Shown here: piece by piece, positions 49,831-58,678 of the stretch
Layout of the letters: every line of letters begins with the position of its first letter
How positions within the stretch are numbered: the first letter of the stretch is position 1
Source: JAYPHU01 sp964611435
Lineage (GTDB): Bacteria; Pseudomonadota; Alphaproteobacteria; Rhodospirillales; UBA2165
Direction: 5' to 3'
DNA: 64,000 bases
Assembly (NCBI GenBank): GCA_964611435.1
Contig: CAZSXT010000013.1
Coordinates: 29,344-93,343, forward strand
The notes under the pieces: generated by a model
The model's input: only the letters and a program-made list of their open reading frames with translations
Databases searched by the model: none
What the model was told of the DNA's origin: nothing
Program-made: the position numbers and the translations under genes

Positions 49831-51363
49831 CTACTCGCTCGTCTGCTCCTCGGCATCGGCCGCGGCTTTTGACCGCCGCCTCTCAACGAACATCGGTACG
49901 ACCAGGGACAAAACCAGGCATACCCACAGGATATTGCCTAATGTCGAGGAGAAGATAACGAAGATGTCGCCTTGGGACATTTTCATGGCGCGGAGGAAGA
50001 ATGTCTCCAACAACGGTCCCAGGATCACACCGATCAGGATCGCTGCGACGTGGTATCCCGTCTTCCGCGCCACATAGCCGATTACGCCAAACGCCAGCGC
50101 CAGGCTCATATCAAATACATACGCTCGGGGCACGAAGGAGCCCACGAGGGTAAACGAGATGATAATCGGCGCCATATACGTCGTAGAAACCACCGTAATA
50201 TTCGACATATAGCGGGCCAGCGGCAGAACCGTCAGGATCATCAGCACATAGGTGATCAGCATAGCCATGAAGGGCCCGAAAGCGAGTTCAGGGTCGGTCA
50301 GGAACAGATCAGGCCCGACGGTCACCCCATGGAACTGAAGCACCACCAGCATGATTGCCGCCGTCGCGCCGCCGGGAATGCCGATCACCAGCAGCGGCAC
50401 CAGCGTACCGGAGGTCACCCCGTTATTGGCGGACTCGGGCGCGACCAAGCCTTCAATATGACCGGTGCCGTAAAGCTCGGGCGTCTTTGAATAGGTCTTG
50501 GATTGCTGATACGCCACGAACGAGGCGATCGCGGCGCCCGCACCGGGCACTACGCCGATCACCAGGCCGATGATGCTGGTCCAGATGATGTGCCACCATT
50601 TGGAGACGGCGATCTGCACGCCCTCAAAGGTCTGCTTCCAGGACGGGTTCTGCATGGCCTCCCGGCCGCGTTTAGAGAGGATCGACTCCCCTTCGATCAC
50701 CGCGAAGGCTTCGGAGATGGCGAACAGGCCGACCAGGGCCGGGATCAGCGGCACTTTGTCATAGAGTTCCAGGAAACCGAATGTGCCGCGGGGCGTCTCA
50801 TACACGGTGTCTGCGCCGATGAAGCCGATCATCAACCCGAAGAAACCGGCGATGAGCCCCTTCAACGTATCCCTGGCTGCGATACTGGCAATCAGGGAAA
50901 TGCCGAAGATCATGATGACGATCATCTCGACGCTGTGGAGATAAAACGCGATCTGCGACAACCACGGCATGGCCGCCAAGGCAATGATCGTGGTCAGCAA
51001 CCCGCCGGCGATGGATGAGACAAAGGAAATGGCCAGCGCCTGCTGTCCCTTGCCGGCCTTGGTCATCGGATAACCATCAAGCGGCGTTGCCGCCGCGCCG
51101 GCCGTACCGGGAATATTCACCAAGATTGCCGGTATGCCGGCTCCCATGCGTGACGAGGCATAAAGCGCAACCATAAAGGCCAGCCCAACATCGGGTTCGA
51201 ACGCCAAAGTCAACGGCAACAAAATAATGATCGTATTCGCAGCGCTGAATCCCGGAATTGCGCCGACGACGAGCCCCAAGAAAATGGCGGGGATCATCAC
51301 CCACCAATGTTCCCAGGTGGTCCAAAACATCTCAACGTAAAAGGCTAAATCGTAATCACCCAT
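49831..51363 (-). CDS. tctA: Tripartite tricarboxylate transporter, large permease TctA
   Basis: TctA is the 12-helix permease of TTT systems that import carboxylates with a periplasmic receptor. The 510-aa protein has the two family signatures GLVVGAIPGFSAANTIIILL (about residues 24-43) and GLVIGVVPGAGAAIASFVAY (about 264-283), SRMGAGIPAILVNIPGTAG, and VIGIPGGATAAIMLVVL. It begins 1 bp after the tctB stop and is the last gene of a tctC-tctB-tctA operon. Substrate unknown. Confidence 0.95.
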   Translation of the reverse strand: MGDYDLAFYVEMFWTTWEHWWVMIPAIFLGLVVGAIPGFSAANTIIILLPLTLAFEPDVGLAFMVALYASSRMGAGIPAILVNIPGTAGAAATPLDGYPMTKAGKGQQALAISFVSSIAGGLLTTIIALAAMPWLSQIAFYLHSVEMIVIMIFGISLIASIAARDTLKGLIAGFFGLMIGFIGADTVYETPRGTFGFLELYDKVPLIPALVGLFAISEAFAVIEGESILSKRGREAMQNPSWKQTFEGVQIAVSKWWHIIWTSIIGLVIGVVPGAGAAIASFVAYQQSKTYSKTPELYGTGHIEGLVAPESANNGVTSGTLVPLLVIGIPGGATAAIMLVVLQFHGVTVGPDLFLTDPELAFGPFMAMLITYVLMILTVLPLARYMSNITVVSTTYMAPIIISFTLVGSFVPRAYVFDMSLALAFGVIGYVARKTGYHVAAILIGVILGPLLETFFLRAMKMSQGDIFVIFSSTLGNILWVCLVLSLVVPMFVERRRSKAAADAEEQTSE

Positions 51364-51364
51364 C

Positions 51365-51877
51365 CTATAGTATCCCCTTCATGAATTGTTCGAAGGGGCC
51401 GTCCGGGAACCGGGTCTGGAAGGCGACGATAAACAGGAAATAGCCGCCGACTGACAGGATCAGCGAGAGGGACAATATCAGCCCTTTGCGCTTGCCCTCG
51501 CTCAGCAGCAGCATCGCGGACATCAGGAACAGGAAAGTGGTGATGGTAAAACCGAGCCAGCCCACCGCCGCGATATAGGCAATGGTCAGCACGAAAAGCT
51601 TTAGCCGTTTCGGGATATACGCATTGGGCGCGGTCAACCGATCCATTTTCAAATCGACCTCCCCCGCCTGCAATTGCCGGTAGGTGCGCACCAGATAGAT
51701 GATCACCAGCAGCGTCAGGATGGAGCCGACAAAGAACGCGCTGACCTGCGCGGTCCACGGAGCGTCAATGATTGTATAAAAATAGTAGCCGGTGAACAGA
51801 AGTGCGGCGATGGGGATGACAAGTTCCCCGCCGACAGACTTCTTCCCGTCCTCGTTTGCTGCCGGTTGATCCGACAT
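51365..51877 (-). CDS. tctB: Tripartite tricarboxylate transporter, small permease TctB
   Basis: A 170-aa protein with four hydrophobic segments: IPIAALLFTGYYFYTII, FFVGSILTLLVIIYLV, LFVLTIAYIAAVGWLGFTI and the C-terminal LSLILSVGGYFLFIVAFQ, the TctB topology. TctB is a small partner of TctA whose exact role is unclear. The N-terminus is polar and cytosolic. It lies one base before tctA and 131 bp after tctC on the same strand; family sequences are weakly conserved, so the call rests on topology and position. Confidence 0.9.
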   Translation of the reverse strand: MSDQPAANEDGKKSVGGELVIPIAALLFTGYYFYTIIDAPWTAQVSAFFVGSILTLLVIIYLVRTYRQLQAGEVDLKMDRLTAPNAYIPKRLKLFVLTIAYIAAVGWLGFTITTFLFLMSAMLLLSEGKRKGLILSLSLILSVGGYFLFIVAFQTRFPDGPFEQFMKGIL

Positions 51878-52008
51878 AGCTTTGTGCCTCCCTGATACGT
51901 TGCCAGAGTCTAGTCGACTATCCCCGGCGGCGCAAAGAGCCTTCTCGAAGAAAAGGCGACCGGACTAGAACGCCCGGCCGCCTCTTCCCAGAAGTGTGAA
52001 TTCAGGCT

Positions 52009-53034
52009 TTAGGTTTTTTTACCGGAAAGCAGTTCTTTGAACTCCGTACCGACCTGGGCGATGCCCTTGGCATATTCCGCCGCCTGCTCGGGCGAGCGGT
52101 AGCCGACAAATTCCCACGGGGATTTCGTTTTCAGGTACGCCTTCTTAAAGGCCGGATCGGGGAAGACCTTCTTCAACGTGTCTTCCAGGATTTTGAAATT
52201 CTCCGGGTTCTTATCGATGACAGACTTCTTAATGCCGTACGCGCGGGCGCCCGCAACCAAAGACGGCATGTTCATGTTGAAGTGCTTGTTCATCACCGGC
52301 GCGTTCTCCGTCCGGCCCGGCAACGGATTATCATGAGACATCATCAGCAGGACCTTGAAGCTTTTGGCCCGGTTCACGATGCCGCCCGAGGGCAGAACGC
52401 CGAAGTCCATTTCACCGGTAGCCACGCCTGCACGGGTGTTCTTGCCGCCGGACAGCGGGATTGGGTTGAACTTCGCGCCCGTATGACGGCCTAGCGCCAG
52501 CGCACCCAAAGTCGCCGGATGGGCGAGACGGCTGGTGCCGACATTAAGGGTACGCTTCTTACCTTCGGCGATAATGTCATCGATCGTTTTGAATTTGCTT
52601 TTGCGGCTGACAAACACGATTCCGGGGTCGGCATCGACCTGAGCGAAGTACATAAAAGTACTCAGATCGAAAGTCGGTTTCTTGACCACCCAGTTCAGGA
52701 CTTCGGGGCCCATGTTGCCGAATAAAATTTCATGACCGTCATCACCGGCCAGGCCCATGTATTTTTCATAGCCGACACGGCCGGCAGCGCCGGGAAAGAA
52801 TGACGCTTCGAAATTTACGCCCAGGTATTTTTTCCAAACGCCGGTGATGGAGCGGTTCAACCGGTCGGCGCCGCCGCCTTCGCGGGTGGGGACGGAAACA
52901 TTAATGTTGCGCGCCGGGAACTTGGCGGCAAACGCACTACTGAACGGCAGCGATGATACAGCCGCCGCGCCAAAAGCTGCCGCGGTGCCGCGAAGCAACA
53001 TCCGGCGGTCAAGTTCCAGATCGTATGAGCTCAT
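52009..53034 (-). CDS. tctC: Tripartite tricarboxylate transporter substrate-binding protein TctC
   Basis: The extracytoplasmic receptor of the TTT system. The 341-aa protein has a twin-arginine-type leader (LDRRMLLRGTAAAFGAAAVSS) with cleavage near AFAAK, then FPARNINVSVPTREGGGADR, LNVGTSRLAHPATLGALALG (ligand loop) and GVATGEMDFGVLPSGG. I start at the ATG at 53034, preceded by AGGGAG; an ATG six codons upstream is less likely. Divergent from the PLP-enzyme gene; the 136 bp between them probably holds both promoters. Confidence 0.93.
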   Translation of the reverse strand: MSSYDLELDRRMLLRGTAAAFGAAAVSSLPFSSAFAAKFPARNINVSVPTREGGGADRLNRSITGVWKKYLGVNFEASFFPGAAGRVGYEKYMGLAGDDGHEILFGNMGPEVLNWVVKKPTFDLSTFMYFAQVDADPGIVFVSRKSKFKTIDDIIAEGKKRTLNVGTSRLAHPATLGALALGRHTGAKFNPIPLSGGKNTRAGVATGEMDFGVLPSGGIVNRAKSFKVLLMMSHDNPLPGRTENAPVMNKHFNMNMPSLVAGARAYGIKKSVIDKNPENFKILEDTLKKVFPDPAFKKAYLKTKSPWEFVGYRSPEQAAEYAKGIAQVGTEFKELLSGKKT

Positions 53035-53170
53035 AGATATTCTCCCTATCAAACGTGATTGCTTTTACAACTGAGGAAAGTGTACTCGCAGATCAAAATG
53101 AGTGACAACCTAAATTCATATGATATCGCTGTTTAAACAAGTTTTTGCGTTCCATTCTCCGGAGGAAAAC

Positions 53171-54400
53171 GTGTCCGATATCCCCACTTTTGTAACCCAT
53201 CTCGAATGCAGTGAGACTGGTAAGCACTATCCCGCGGATACGCTTCAAGGCCTGTCGGATACGGGCAAACCGCTGCTCGTCCGGTATGATCTAGAGGCGC
53301 TCGGCAAGGCGGTGACCAAGGAAACCCTGGCGGCCCGCGATCCGGAATTCTGGCGCTATCGGGAATTTCTACCCATCCGCAAGGCCGAGAACGTGGTCCG
53401 ACTGGGTGAAGTGATGACCCCCATCCTGCCTGCGCCCCGGCTACAGTCTCATTTGGACTGTGGCGAAATCCTAATTAAAGACGAAGGCCGGCTGCCCACG
53501 GGCTCTTTCAAGGCGAGGGGTCTGGCGCTCGCCGTTTCCATGGCCAAGGAGTTGGGGGTTACGCGCATGGCCATGCCGACCAACGGCAATGCGGGTGCGG
53601 CGCTAGCGGCTTATTGTTCGGCCGCCGGAATTGAATCTTACGTCTTCTGTCCGCAGGACACGCCACAGGTGAACGTCCGGGAAATCGCGTTGCAAGGCGC
53701 GCATACGTTCCTCGCCAACGGCTATATCAATGATTGCGGCCGAATTGTCGGTGAAGGCAAAGACGCCATGGACTGGTTCGACACCTCCACCCTGAAGGAG
53801 CCCTACCGCATTGAAGGCAAGAAGACCATGGGCCTCGAACTGGCGGAACAACTGGGCTGGGAGGTACCGGACGTGATCTTCTATCCGACAGGCGGCGGCA
53901 CTGGGTTGATCGGCATGTGGAAGGCCTTCGCAGAATTGGAAGCCATCGGCTGGATCGGATCGAAGCGTCCGCGCATGGTGGCCGTTCAGGCAGAAGGCTG
54001 TGCGCCCATCGTAAAAGCATTCGAGGACGGCGTGGAACATGCCGAACCCTGGGTAAACGCCCACACGGTGGCGGCCGGCATTCGCGTCCCGGCGGCCATC
54101 GGTGATTTTCTGATCCTCCGCGCCGTGCGGGAAAGCGACGGCTTCGCCATCGCCGTATCGGACGAGGCCATCAACGAAGCCCAGTCCCAGGTGGCAAAGT
54201 CCGACGGTATTTTGTTGTGCCCGGAGGGCGCAGCAACTTTGGCAGCGTTTAAAAATTCTCTAGACGAAGGCCGGATTTCCAAAGCCGACCGATGCGTCCT
54301 CTTCAACTGCGCAACCGGGCTGAAATACCCGATGCCCGAGGCCGGCGATTTCATCGATCTCAACAAACCGATCGATTATGAAGCGATCAAAAATGGCTGA
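53171..54400 (+). CDS. Threonine-synthase-like PLP-dependent enzyme
   Basis: A 409-aa fold type II PLP enzyme. The N-terminus THLECSETGKHYPADTLQGL resembles the threonine-synthase start but keeps only one Cys of the zinc-like motif. The PLP lysine is in EGRLPTGSFKARGLALAVSM (about residue 112), followed by MAMPTNGNAGAALAAYC and FYPTGGGTGLIGMWKAF. Threonine synthase is one candidate, but the neighbours (cyclophilin-like, GNAT, carboxylate transporters) suggest catabolism of a hydroxy- or diamino acid. The start is GTG at 53171 with GGAGG five bases upstream; an ATG at 53120 lacks this. Confidence 0.88.
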   Translation: MSDIPTFVTHLECSETGKHYPADTLQGLSDTGKPLLVRYDLEALGKAVTKETLAARDPEFWRYREFLPIRKAENVVRLGEVMTPILPAPRLQSHLDCGEILIKDEGRLPTGSFKARGLALAVSMAKELGVTRMAMPTNGNAGAALAAYCSAAGIESYVFCPQDTPQVNVREIALQGAHTFLANGYINDCGRIVGEGKDAMDWFDTSTLKEPYRIEGKKTMGLELAEQLGWEVPDVIFYPTGGGTGLIGMWKAFAELEAIGWIGSKRPRMVAVQAEGCAPIVKAFEDGVEHAEPWVNAHTVAAGIRVPAAIGDFLILRAVRESDGFAIAVSDEAINEAQSQVAKSDGILLCPEGAATLAAFKNSLDEGRISKADRCVLFNCATGLKYPMPEAGDFIDLNKPIDYEAIKNG

Positions 54401-54767
54401 AATCAAAATCACTATCGGTGATCACGTGATCCGGGCGGAGCTGTTCGACACACCGACGGCGGCGGCGATCCTGGCTGCCCTGCCGATTACGTCTTCCGCC
54501 CAGCGCTGGGGCGAGGAAGTGTATTTCGCCACCCCGGTCTCCGCCGAGCGGGAGGCCGGTGCCCGCGCCGTCGTCGAGGCAGGCGAACTGGCCTTTTGGG
54601 TGGAGGGAGATTCCATCGCCATCGGCTTCGGCCCCACGCCCATTTCCCAAGGGGATGAAATCCGCCTGGCCGCGCCAACCAACATCTGGGGCCGGGCCCA
54701 GGACGACGTGACTGTCTTGACCGATGTTCCCGCCGGTGCGGCGATTACCGTGGAAGCCGTAGACTAA
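54393..54767 (+). CDS. Cyclophilin-like fold protein
   Basis: A 124-aa beta-barrel protein of the cyclophilin-like (TM1367-type) family: EIKITIGDHVIRAELFDTPT, AAAILAALPITSSAQRWGEE, VYFATPVSAEREAGARAVVE, and GFGPTPISQGDEIRLAAPTN. Its function is unknown; true prolyl-isomerase catalytic residues are not evident. The ATG overlaps the stop of the PLP-enzyme gene by 8 bp, so the two are translated together. Such proteins often sit beside catabolic PLP enzymes and TRAP transporters, which suggests binding of a pathway intermediate. Confidence 0.85.
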   Translation: MAEIKITIGDHVIRAELFDTPTAAAILAALPITSSAQRWGEEVYFATPVSAEREAGARAVVEAGELAFWVEGDSIAIGFGPTPISQGDEIRLAAPTNIWGRAQDDVTVLTDVPAGAAITVEAVD

Positions 54768-55301
54768 TTGCCGGCTGACCTCACAATCCGGCAGAGCGCG
54801 CCGAGCGATACCGAGCCGATCCTTGATATTTATGGACAGACGTTCCCGGATGAAGAACTGCGGCCCTTGGTGAATGAACTCCTCACTTTAGGTGCGGACT
54901 ATTTTTCGCTGCTCGCCATTCGGGACAACAACATCGTCGGACATATCGGCCTGACCCTGTGTTCTGTTGACCAAACCACAGCGCAGGTGGGACTTTTGGC
55001 GCCGTTGGCGGTCGCGCCTTCTTGGCAAAGAGACGGGGTCGGGCGAAAACTGGTCGAAGCCGTATGTGAGCAAGCCAAGCGTCTAGGCTGTCATGCGATC
55101 CTCGTTTTAGGCGATCCCGCTTATTACTGCCGATTCGGATTTAAGCAGGAGGATATGGTCAAACCTCCTTACCCGTTGCCGGCTGACTGGTGCGGAGCCT
55201 GGCAATCGACTATCATCAGGAGCACAGACGAACAATTGTCCGGTAACCTGTCGGTTCCCGGCCCGTGGCGAAATCCTTCCCTTTGGGCGCCCCAGGATTA
55301 A
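54768..55301 (+). CDS. GNAT family N-acetyltransferase
   Basis: A 177-aa YhbS-like GNAT protein. The acetyl-CoA site reads LLAPLAVAPSWQRDGVGRKL (about residues 75-94, R/Q-x-x-G-x-G/A), with IVGHIGLTL before it and LGCHAILVLGDPAYYCRFGF after, the latter typical of the YhbS subgroup. The start is TTG directly after the cyclophilin-like stop with no gap and only a distant GGAAG, so it likely depends on coupled translation. Acceptor substrate unknown. Confidence 0.87.
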   Translation: MPADLTIRQSAPSDTEPILDIYGQTFPDEELRPLVNELLTLGADYFSLLAIRDNNIVGHIGLTLCSVDQTTAQVGLLAPLAVAPSWQRDGVGRKLVEAVCEQAKRLGCHAILVLGDPAYYCRFGFKQEDMVKPPYPLPADWCGAWQSTIIRSTDEQLSGNLSVPGPWRNPSLWAPQD

Positions 55302-55415
55302 CGTCAGCTTCTCCCGAATTTACTGTAGCCCCACCGGTCGAATTCCTATACAAATCCCGGCTGTATTGATGAAATCGGGTCACCAAAACAAAATAAGGAC
55401 AACAGGCAGGCAACT

Positions 55416-55904
55416 ATTTTAGAACGTGTCGTAAAATTTTTGGCCTTGATCAGCGGGGCAACACTGATGGGGCTGATGTGTCTCATCGTCTATTCCGTCT
55501 TTATGCGCAGGGTGTTCAACGCGCCGCCCTTGGGTGTCTACGATACCGCCGAGGTGATGCTCATTCCCATTGTCGCCTTTTCCCTGGCCTATACCGGCCT
55601 GACCAAAGGCCATATCGCCGTCGATTTGCTGAGCGCGATCTGTAAGCCGCGGACGGTACAGCTGAGTGATGCGGTCATTTTGGGCGCCTCGGCTATCTTG
55701 GTTGTTCTATTGACCTGGGAAAGCGCTCTGCTGGTCCACCGCGCCATCGACGTGAACGAAGTCACCCAAATGGTGGAAATTCCCTATTATCCGTTTCTGA
55801 CGATGCTGACGATCGGATCGGCAATCTTTGCCATCGTCCTGTGCCGCCAGGCCTGGTTCGCCTTTCTGGGCAAGGAAGAAGAGGAGATGACCGGCCATGA
55901 GTAA
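55416..55904 (+). CDS. dctQ: TRAP transporter small permease DctQ (possible ATT start)
   Basis: DctQ is the four-helix subunit of TRAP transporters. The 162-aa reading has helices at about residues 10-30, 45-62, 85-105 and 125-145, with the family motif YDTAEVMLIPIVAFSLAYTG and KGHIAVDLL. In-frame similarity extends upstream of the first canonical start (TTG at 55440) as ILERVVKFLALIS. No ATG, GTG or TTG exists between the upstream stop and 55440. An ATT at 55416 has AGGCAGG five bases before it and would give a full first helix. If the TTG is used the protein is 154 aa. It overlaps dctM by 8 bp. Confidence 0.85.
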   Translation: MLERVVKFLALISGATLMGLMCLIVYSVFMRRVFNAPPLGVYDTAEVMLIPIVAFSLAYTGLTKGHIAVDLLSAICKPRTVQLSDAVILGASAILVVLLTWESALLVHRAIDVNEVTQMVEIPYYPFLTMLTIGSAIFAIVLCRQAWFAFLGKEEEEMTGHE

Positions 55905-57207
55905 CACCATGTTCGGCATCATCGGCCTCTTGGCGCTGTTCACACTTCTGGCGCTCCGAATGCCCGTAGCGATTGCCATGGCGGTCGTTGGCGTGGTCGG
56001 CTTCGGCTTTATGAACGGCTGGACCCCGGCGCTTTCCATGCTCGCGGACGAGGCGTTTGTTATTTCCAATAACTACGAGCTGATCGTCATTCCGCTCTTT
56101 ATTCTAATGGGCAACTTCGCCTCCGTATCGGGTATGAGCCGCGATCTATATAACGCCGCCTACAGTTGGTTCGGCCATTGGCGGGGTGGATTGGCCTCGG
56201 CCACCATCGCCGCCTGCGCCGGCTTTGCAGCGCTTTCCGGATCGTCCGTCGCCTCCGCGGTGACCATGGGCCGGGTGGCCCTGCCGGAAATGAGGCGGTT
56301 CAATTATAATTCCAAACTGGCAACGGGCTGTATCGCCGCCGGCGGCACGCTGGGTATCCTGATCCCGCCATCGACCGGCTTTATTATCTACGCCATCCTG
56401 ACCGAGGAATCGATCGGCCGGCTGTTCCTGGCAGGCGTTTTCCCCGGCATTCTGCTGGCCACTCTGTTCATCATCTCCATCTACATTCAGACCCGGATCA
56501 ATCCCGACCTTGGACCGGCTGGCCCAAAGGCATCAGTCCAGGACCGAGTGAATTCAATGCGCCAGTCGATCTGCATGATTTTGATCGTGGTCATCACCAT
56601 CGGCGGCATTTATGGCGGCCTGTTCACGCCCACCGAAGCAGCTGGCGTCGGCGCCATGCTCTCACTCCTTCTTACGATCTTCCGGCGGAGATTGAACAGG
56701 GAATCGCTATCCCAGGTGCTGTATCAAACCATCCGTACTACAGGCTTGGTGTTTCTGATTCTCATCGGTGCGCACGTGTTTAATCCGTTCCTGGCGCTGA
56801 CCCAAATTCCGTCCGACCTGGCCAGCCTTCTGACCGATATGGATCTGTCGCCTTACGTGGTCATGCTGATCCTGATGGCGGCCTATGTGGTGCTGGGGTC
56901 GTTCCTCGAAGGGTTCGCTATGCTGGTGCTGACCCTGCCGATCGTGCACCCGCTGATCATCGAATTGGGCTTTGACCCCATATGGTTCGGCGTGCTGATT
57001 GTCATCACCATCGAGATCGGCCTGATCACGCCGCCAGTCGGCGTTAACGTATTTGTCGTGAAGGGCATCGCCGGAGATGTGCCCCTTCGCCATATTTTTG
57101 CCGGCGTTATCCCGTTCTGGATAGCGATGATTATTTGTATTCTGATATTGATGGTCTTTCCGGAGATCGCGTTATTCTTGCCAAACACTATGATTGAGGC
57201 ACAGTAG
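55897..57207 (+). CDS. dctM: TRAP transporter large permease DctM
   Basis: The 436-aa ion-coupled permease of the TRAP system with about 12 hydrophobic segments. Signatures: LLALFTLLALRMPVAIAMAV at the start, NYELIVIPLFILMGNFASVS, AACAGFAALSGSSVASAVTM, GCIAAGGTLGILIPPSTGF and EIGLITPPVGVNVFVVKGIAG near the end. Downstream by 91 bp is the matching receptor dctP. The three genes form a complete TRAP cassette, next to the PLP-enzyme cluster. Confidence 0.96.
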   Translation: MSNTMFGIIGLLALFTLLALRMPVAIAMAVVGVVGFGFMNGWTPALSMLADEAFVISNNYELIVIPLFILMGNFASVSGMSRDLYNAAYSWFGHWRGGLASATIAACAGFAALSGSSVASAVTMGRVALPEMRRFNYNSKLATGCIAAGGTLGILIPPSTGFIIYAILTEESIGRLFLAGVFPGILLATLFIISIYIQTRINPDLGPAGPKASVQDRVNSMRQSICMILIVVITIGGIYGGLFTPTEAAGVGAMLSLLLTIFRRRLNRESLSQVLYQTIRTTGLVFLILIGAHVFNPFLALTQIPSDLASLLTDMDLSPYVVMLILMAAYVVLGSFLEGFAMLVLTLPIVHPLIIELGFDPIWFGVLIVITIEIGLITPPVGVNVFVVKGIAGDVPLRHIFAGVIPFWIAMIICILILMVFPEIALFLPNTMIEAQ

Positions 57208-57298
57208 CGACGAGTTTTTTTTACAAACTAACCGAGGTTAAGAAGCGCGTTTTGAAGCACGCCGAATTTCAACAGTCTTAGACAAGGAGACGTAAGAC

Positions 57299-58324
57299 AT
57301 GAACTCAGTAATCAAAGCAACGGCGCTGTCCGCCCTCGCCTTGGGTGTTGTCAGTGCAACCGGGATCGGAACTGCCACCACCGCCAATGCGGTGGAACTG
57401 AAGCTGGCGTCCTTTACCGGGCCGAAACACGCCATGAACCGAGCCTTCTTCACCCCGTGGGCGAAGAAAGTGGACGAAATGTCCCAGGGCACGCTGAAGA
57501 TCAAGATGTTCGTCGGCGGCAAACTGGGCAAAGGCGGTCCCCGCCAATTCAAGCGCGCCGTTGACGGCGTGGCCGACATTACTTTTGGTCTGCAGGGCTT
57601 TACCTCCAGCCAGTTCCGGGCGACCACACTGATCGAGCTGCCGGGCATCGCCAAAAACGGCGTACAGGCGACCCGCGCTTTGTGGGCGGCCTATGAAGGC
57701 CACCTGGAAAAAGAATACGGGGACGTCAAACTGCTGTTCATGTGGACAGTGGATCGTCCGGTCATCATGACCAAAAACAAGAAGATCACCAAGATCGAAG
57801 ACCTGAAAGGGCTTAAACTCCGGACGCCGTCTCAGTTCCAGGCGAAGCTGCTGAGGTCCCTTGGCGCATCTCCGATCCCGATGCCCATCACCAAGGTCTA
57901 TAACGCTTTGGCCCGTGGTCTACTGGACGGTGTGCTTACCTCAACGACGACCCTGACCAGCTTTAAGTTGAAGGAAGTCACCAAGTACTTCGCCGACGGA
58001 CTGCCCTGGGGCCGTTCGCCGATGTTCCTGGTCATGAACAAGAATTCCTACAACGGCCTGACCGCTCATCATAAGGGCATCATCGACCAGACGACCGGCC
58101 CGAAGCACAGCGAAATGGGGTCCGCCGTTTATGACAAGGAAAGCCTGGACGGGTTTAATCTGATTCGCAATTCCAAGAATCACGAACTGCATAGACTGTC
58201 GGATGCGGAAATCGCAAAGGGTACGGCTCTATTGATGAAGGCCGGCGACCAGATCATCGCCGAGACCACTGCGCAGGGCATCGACGCCAAGACCATCGTG
58301 GCGAAGATGAACGCCGCCAAGTAA
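57299..58324 (+). CDS. dctP: TRAP transporter substrate-binding protein DctP
   Basis: Extracytoplasmic receptor of the adjacent DctQM permease. The 341-aa protein has a Sec leader (MNSVIKATALSALALGVVSA, cleavage near ANAVE), then ELKLASFTGPKHAMNRAFFT, VDEMSQGTLKIKMFVGGKLG, KIEDLKGLKLRTPSQFQAKL (ligand-binding Arg region) and YNALARGLLDGVLTSTTTL. It differs clearly from the orphan TRAP receptor at 14.5 kb. A hairpin terminator follows the stop. Confidence 0.95.
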   Translation: MNSVIKATALSALALGVVSATGIGTATTANAVELKLASFTGPKHAMNRAFFTPWAKKVDEMSQGTLKIKMFVGGKLGKGGPRQFKRAVDGVADITFGLQGFTSSQFRATTLIELPGIAKNGVQATRALWAAYEGHLEKEYGDVKLLFMWTVDRPVIMTKNKKITKIEDLKGLKLRTPSQFQAKLLRSLGASPIPMPITKVYNALARGLLDGVLTSTTTLTSFKLKEVTKYFADGLPWGRSPMFLVMNKNSYNGLTAHHKGIIDQTTGPKHSEMGSAVYDKESLDGFNLIRNSKNHELHRLSDAEIAKGTALLMKAGDQIIAETTAQGIDAKTIVAKMNAAK

Positions 58325-58344
58325 AATTTCGTTTCAATTTACGG

Positions 58345-58377
58345 AAAAGGGCGCTGGTTTATCCGGCGCCCTTTTTT
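58345..58377 (+). terminator. Rho-independent terminator after dctP
   Basis: AAAAGGGCGCTGG pairs with CCGGCGCCCTTTT across a short loop, followed by a run of six T. The stem has one G-T pair. It lies 20 bp after the dctP stop and would end the dctQMP transcript; the A-rich 5' arm makes it potentially active on both strands. Confidence 0.9.
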
Positions 58378-58447
58378 GTTGCGGTAACCTGCTCGTTATT
58401 TGCCAAATCTTTTGAGCTCGGCCAAAATTTTCAGACTTGGAGCCCTG

Positions 58448-58669
58448 ATGGATACAGTAGAACTTAAATCTGAAATCACTTGCCCAAACTGTGGTCATGC
58501 CGAGACTGAAACCATGCCGACAGATGCCTGCCAATGGTTCTATGACTGCAAAGGCTGTGGGCAAGTATTGAAACCGCTCGAAGGTGACTGTTGCGTTTTC
58601 TGCTCATACGGCACGGTCCCTTGCCCGCCAATCCAGACATCGCCTGGTGGTCAAAACTGCTGCAATTAA
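58448..58669 (+). CDS. GDCCVxC domain Cys-rich small protein
   Basis: A 73-aa protein with ten or so cysteines: ITCPNCGHAETETMP (Cys-x2-Cys), YDCKGCGQVLKP (Cys-x2-Cys) and EGDCCVFCSYGTVPCPPIQ, the hallmark of the GDCCVxC family; some relatives carry selenocysteine in this motif and lie near mercury-resistance genes. Here all positions are Cys and no mer gene is near. The two Cys-x2-Cys pairs look like a zinc ribbon. Start at 58448, with TTGGAG six bases upstream. Function unknown; metal binding is likely. Confidence 0.88.
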   Translation: MDTVELKSEITCPNCGHAETETMPTDACQWFYDCKGCGQVLKPLEGDCCVFCSYGTVPCPPIQTSPGGQNCCN

Positions 58670-58678
58670 CGTGACGAC

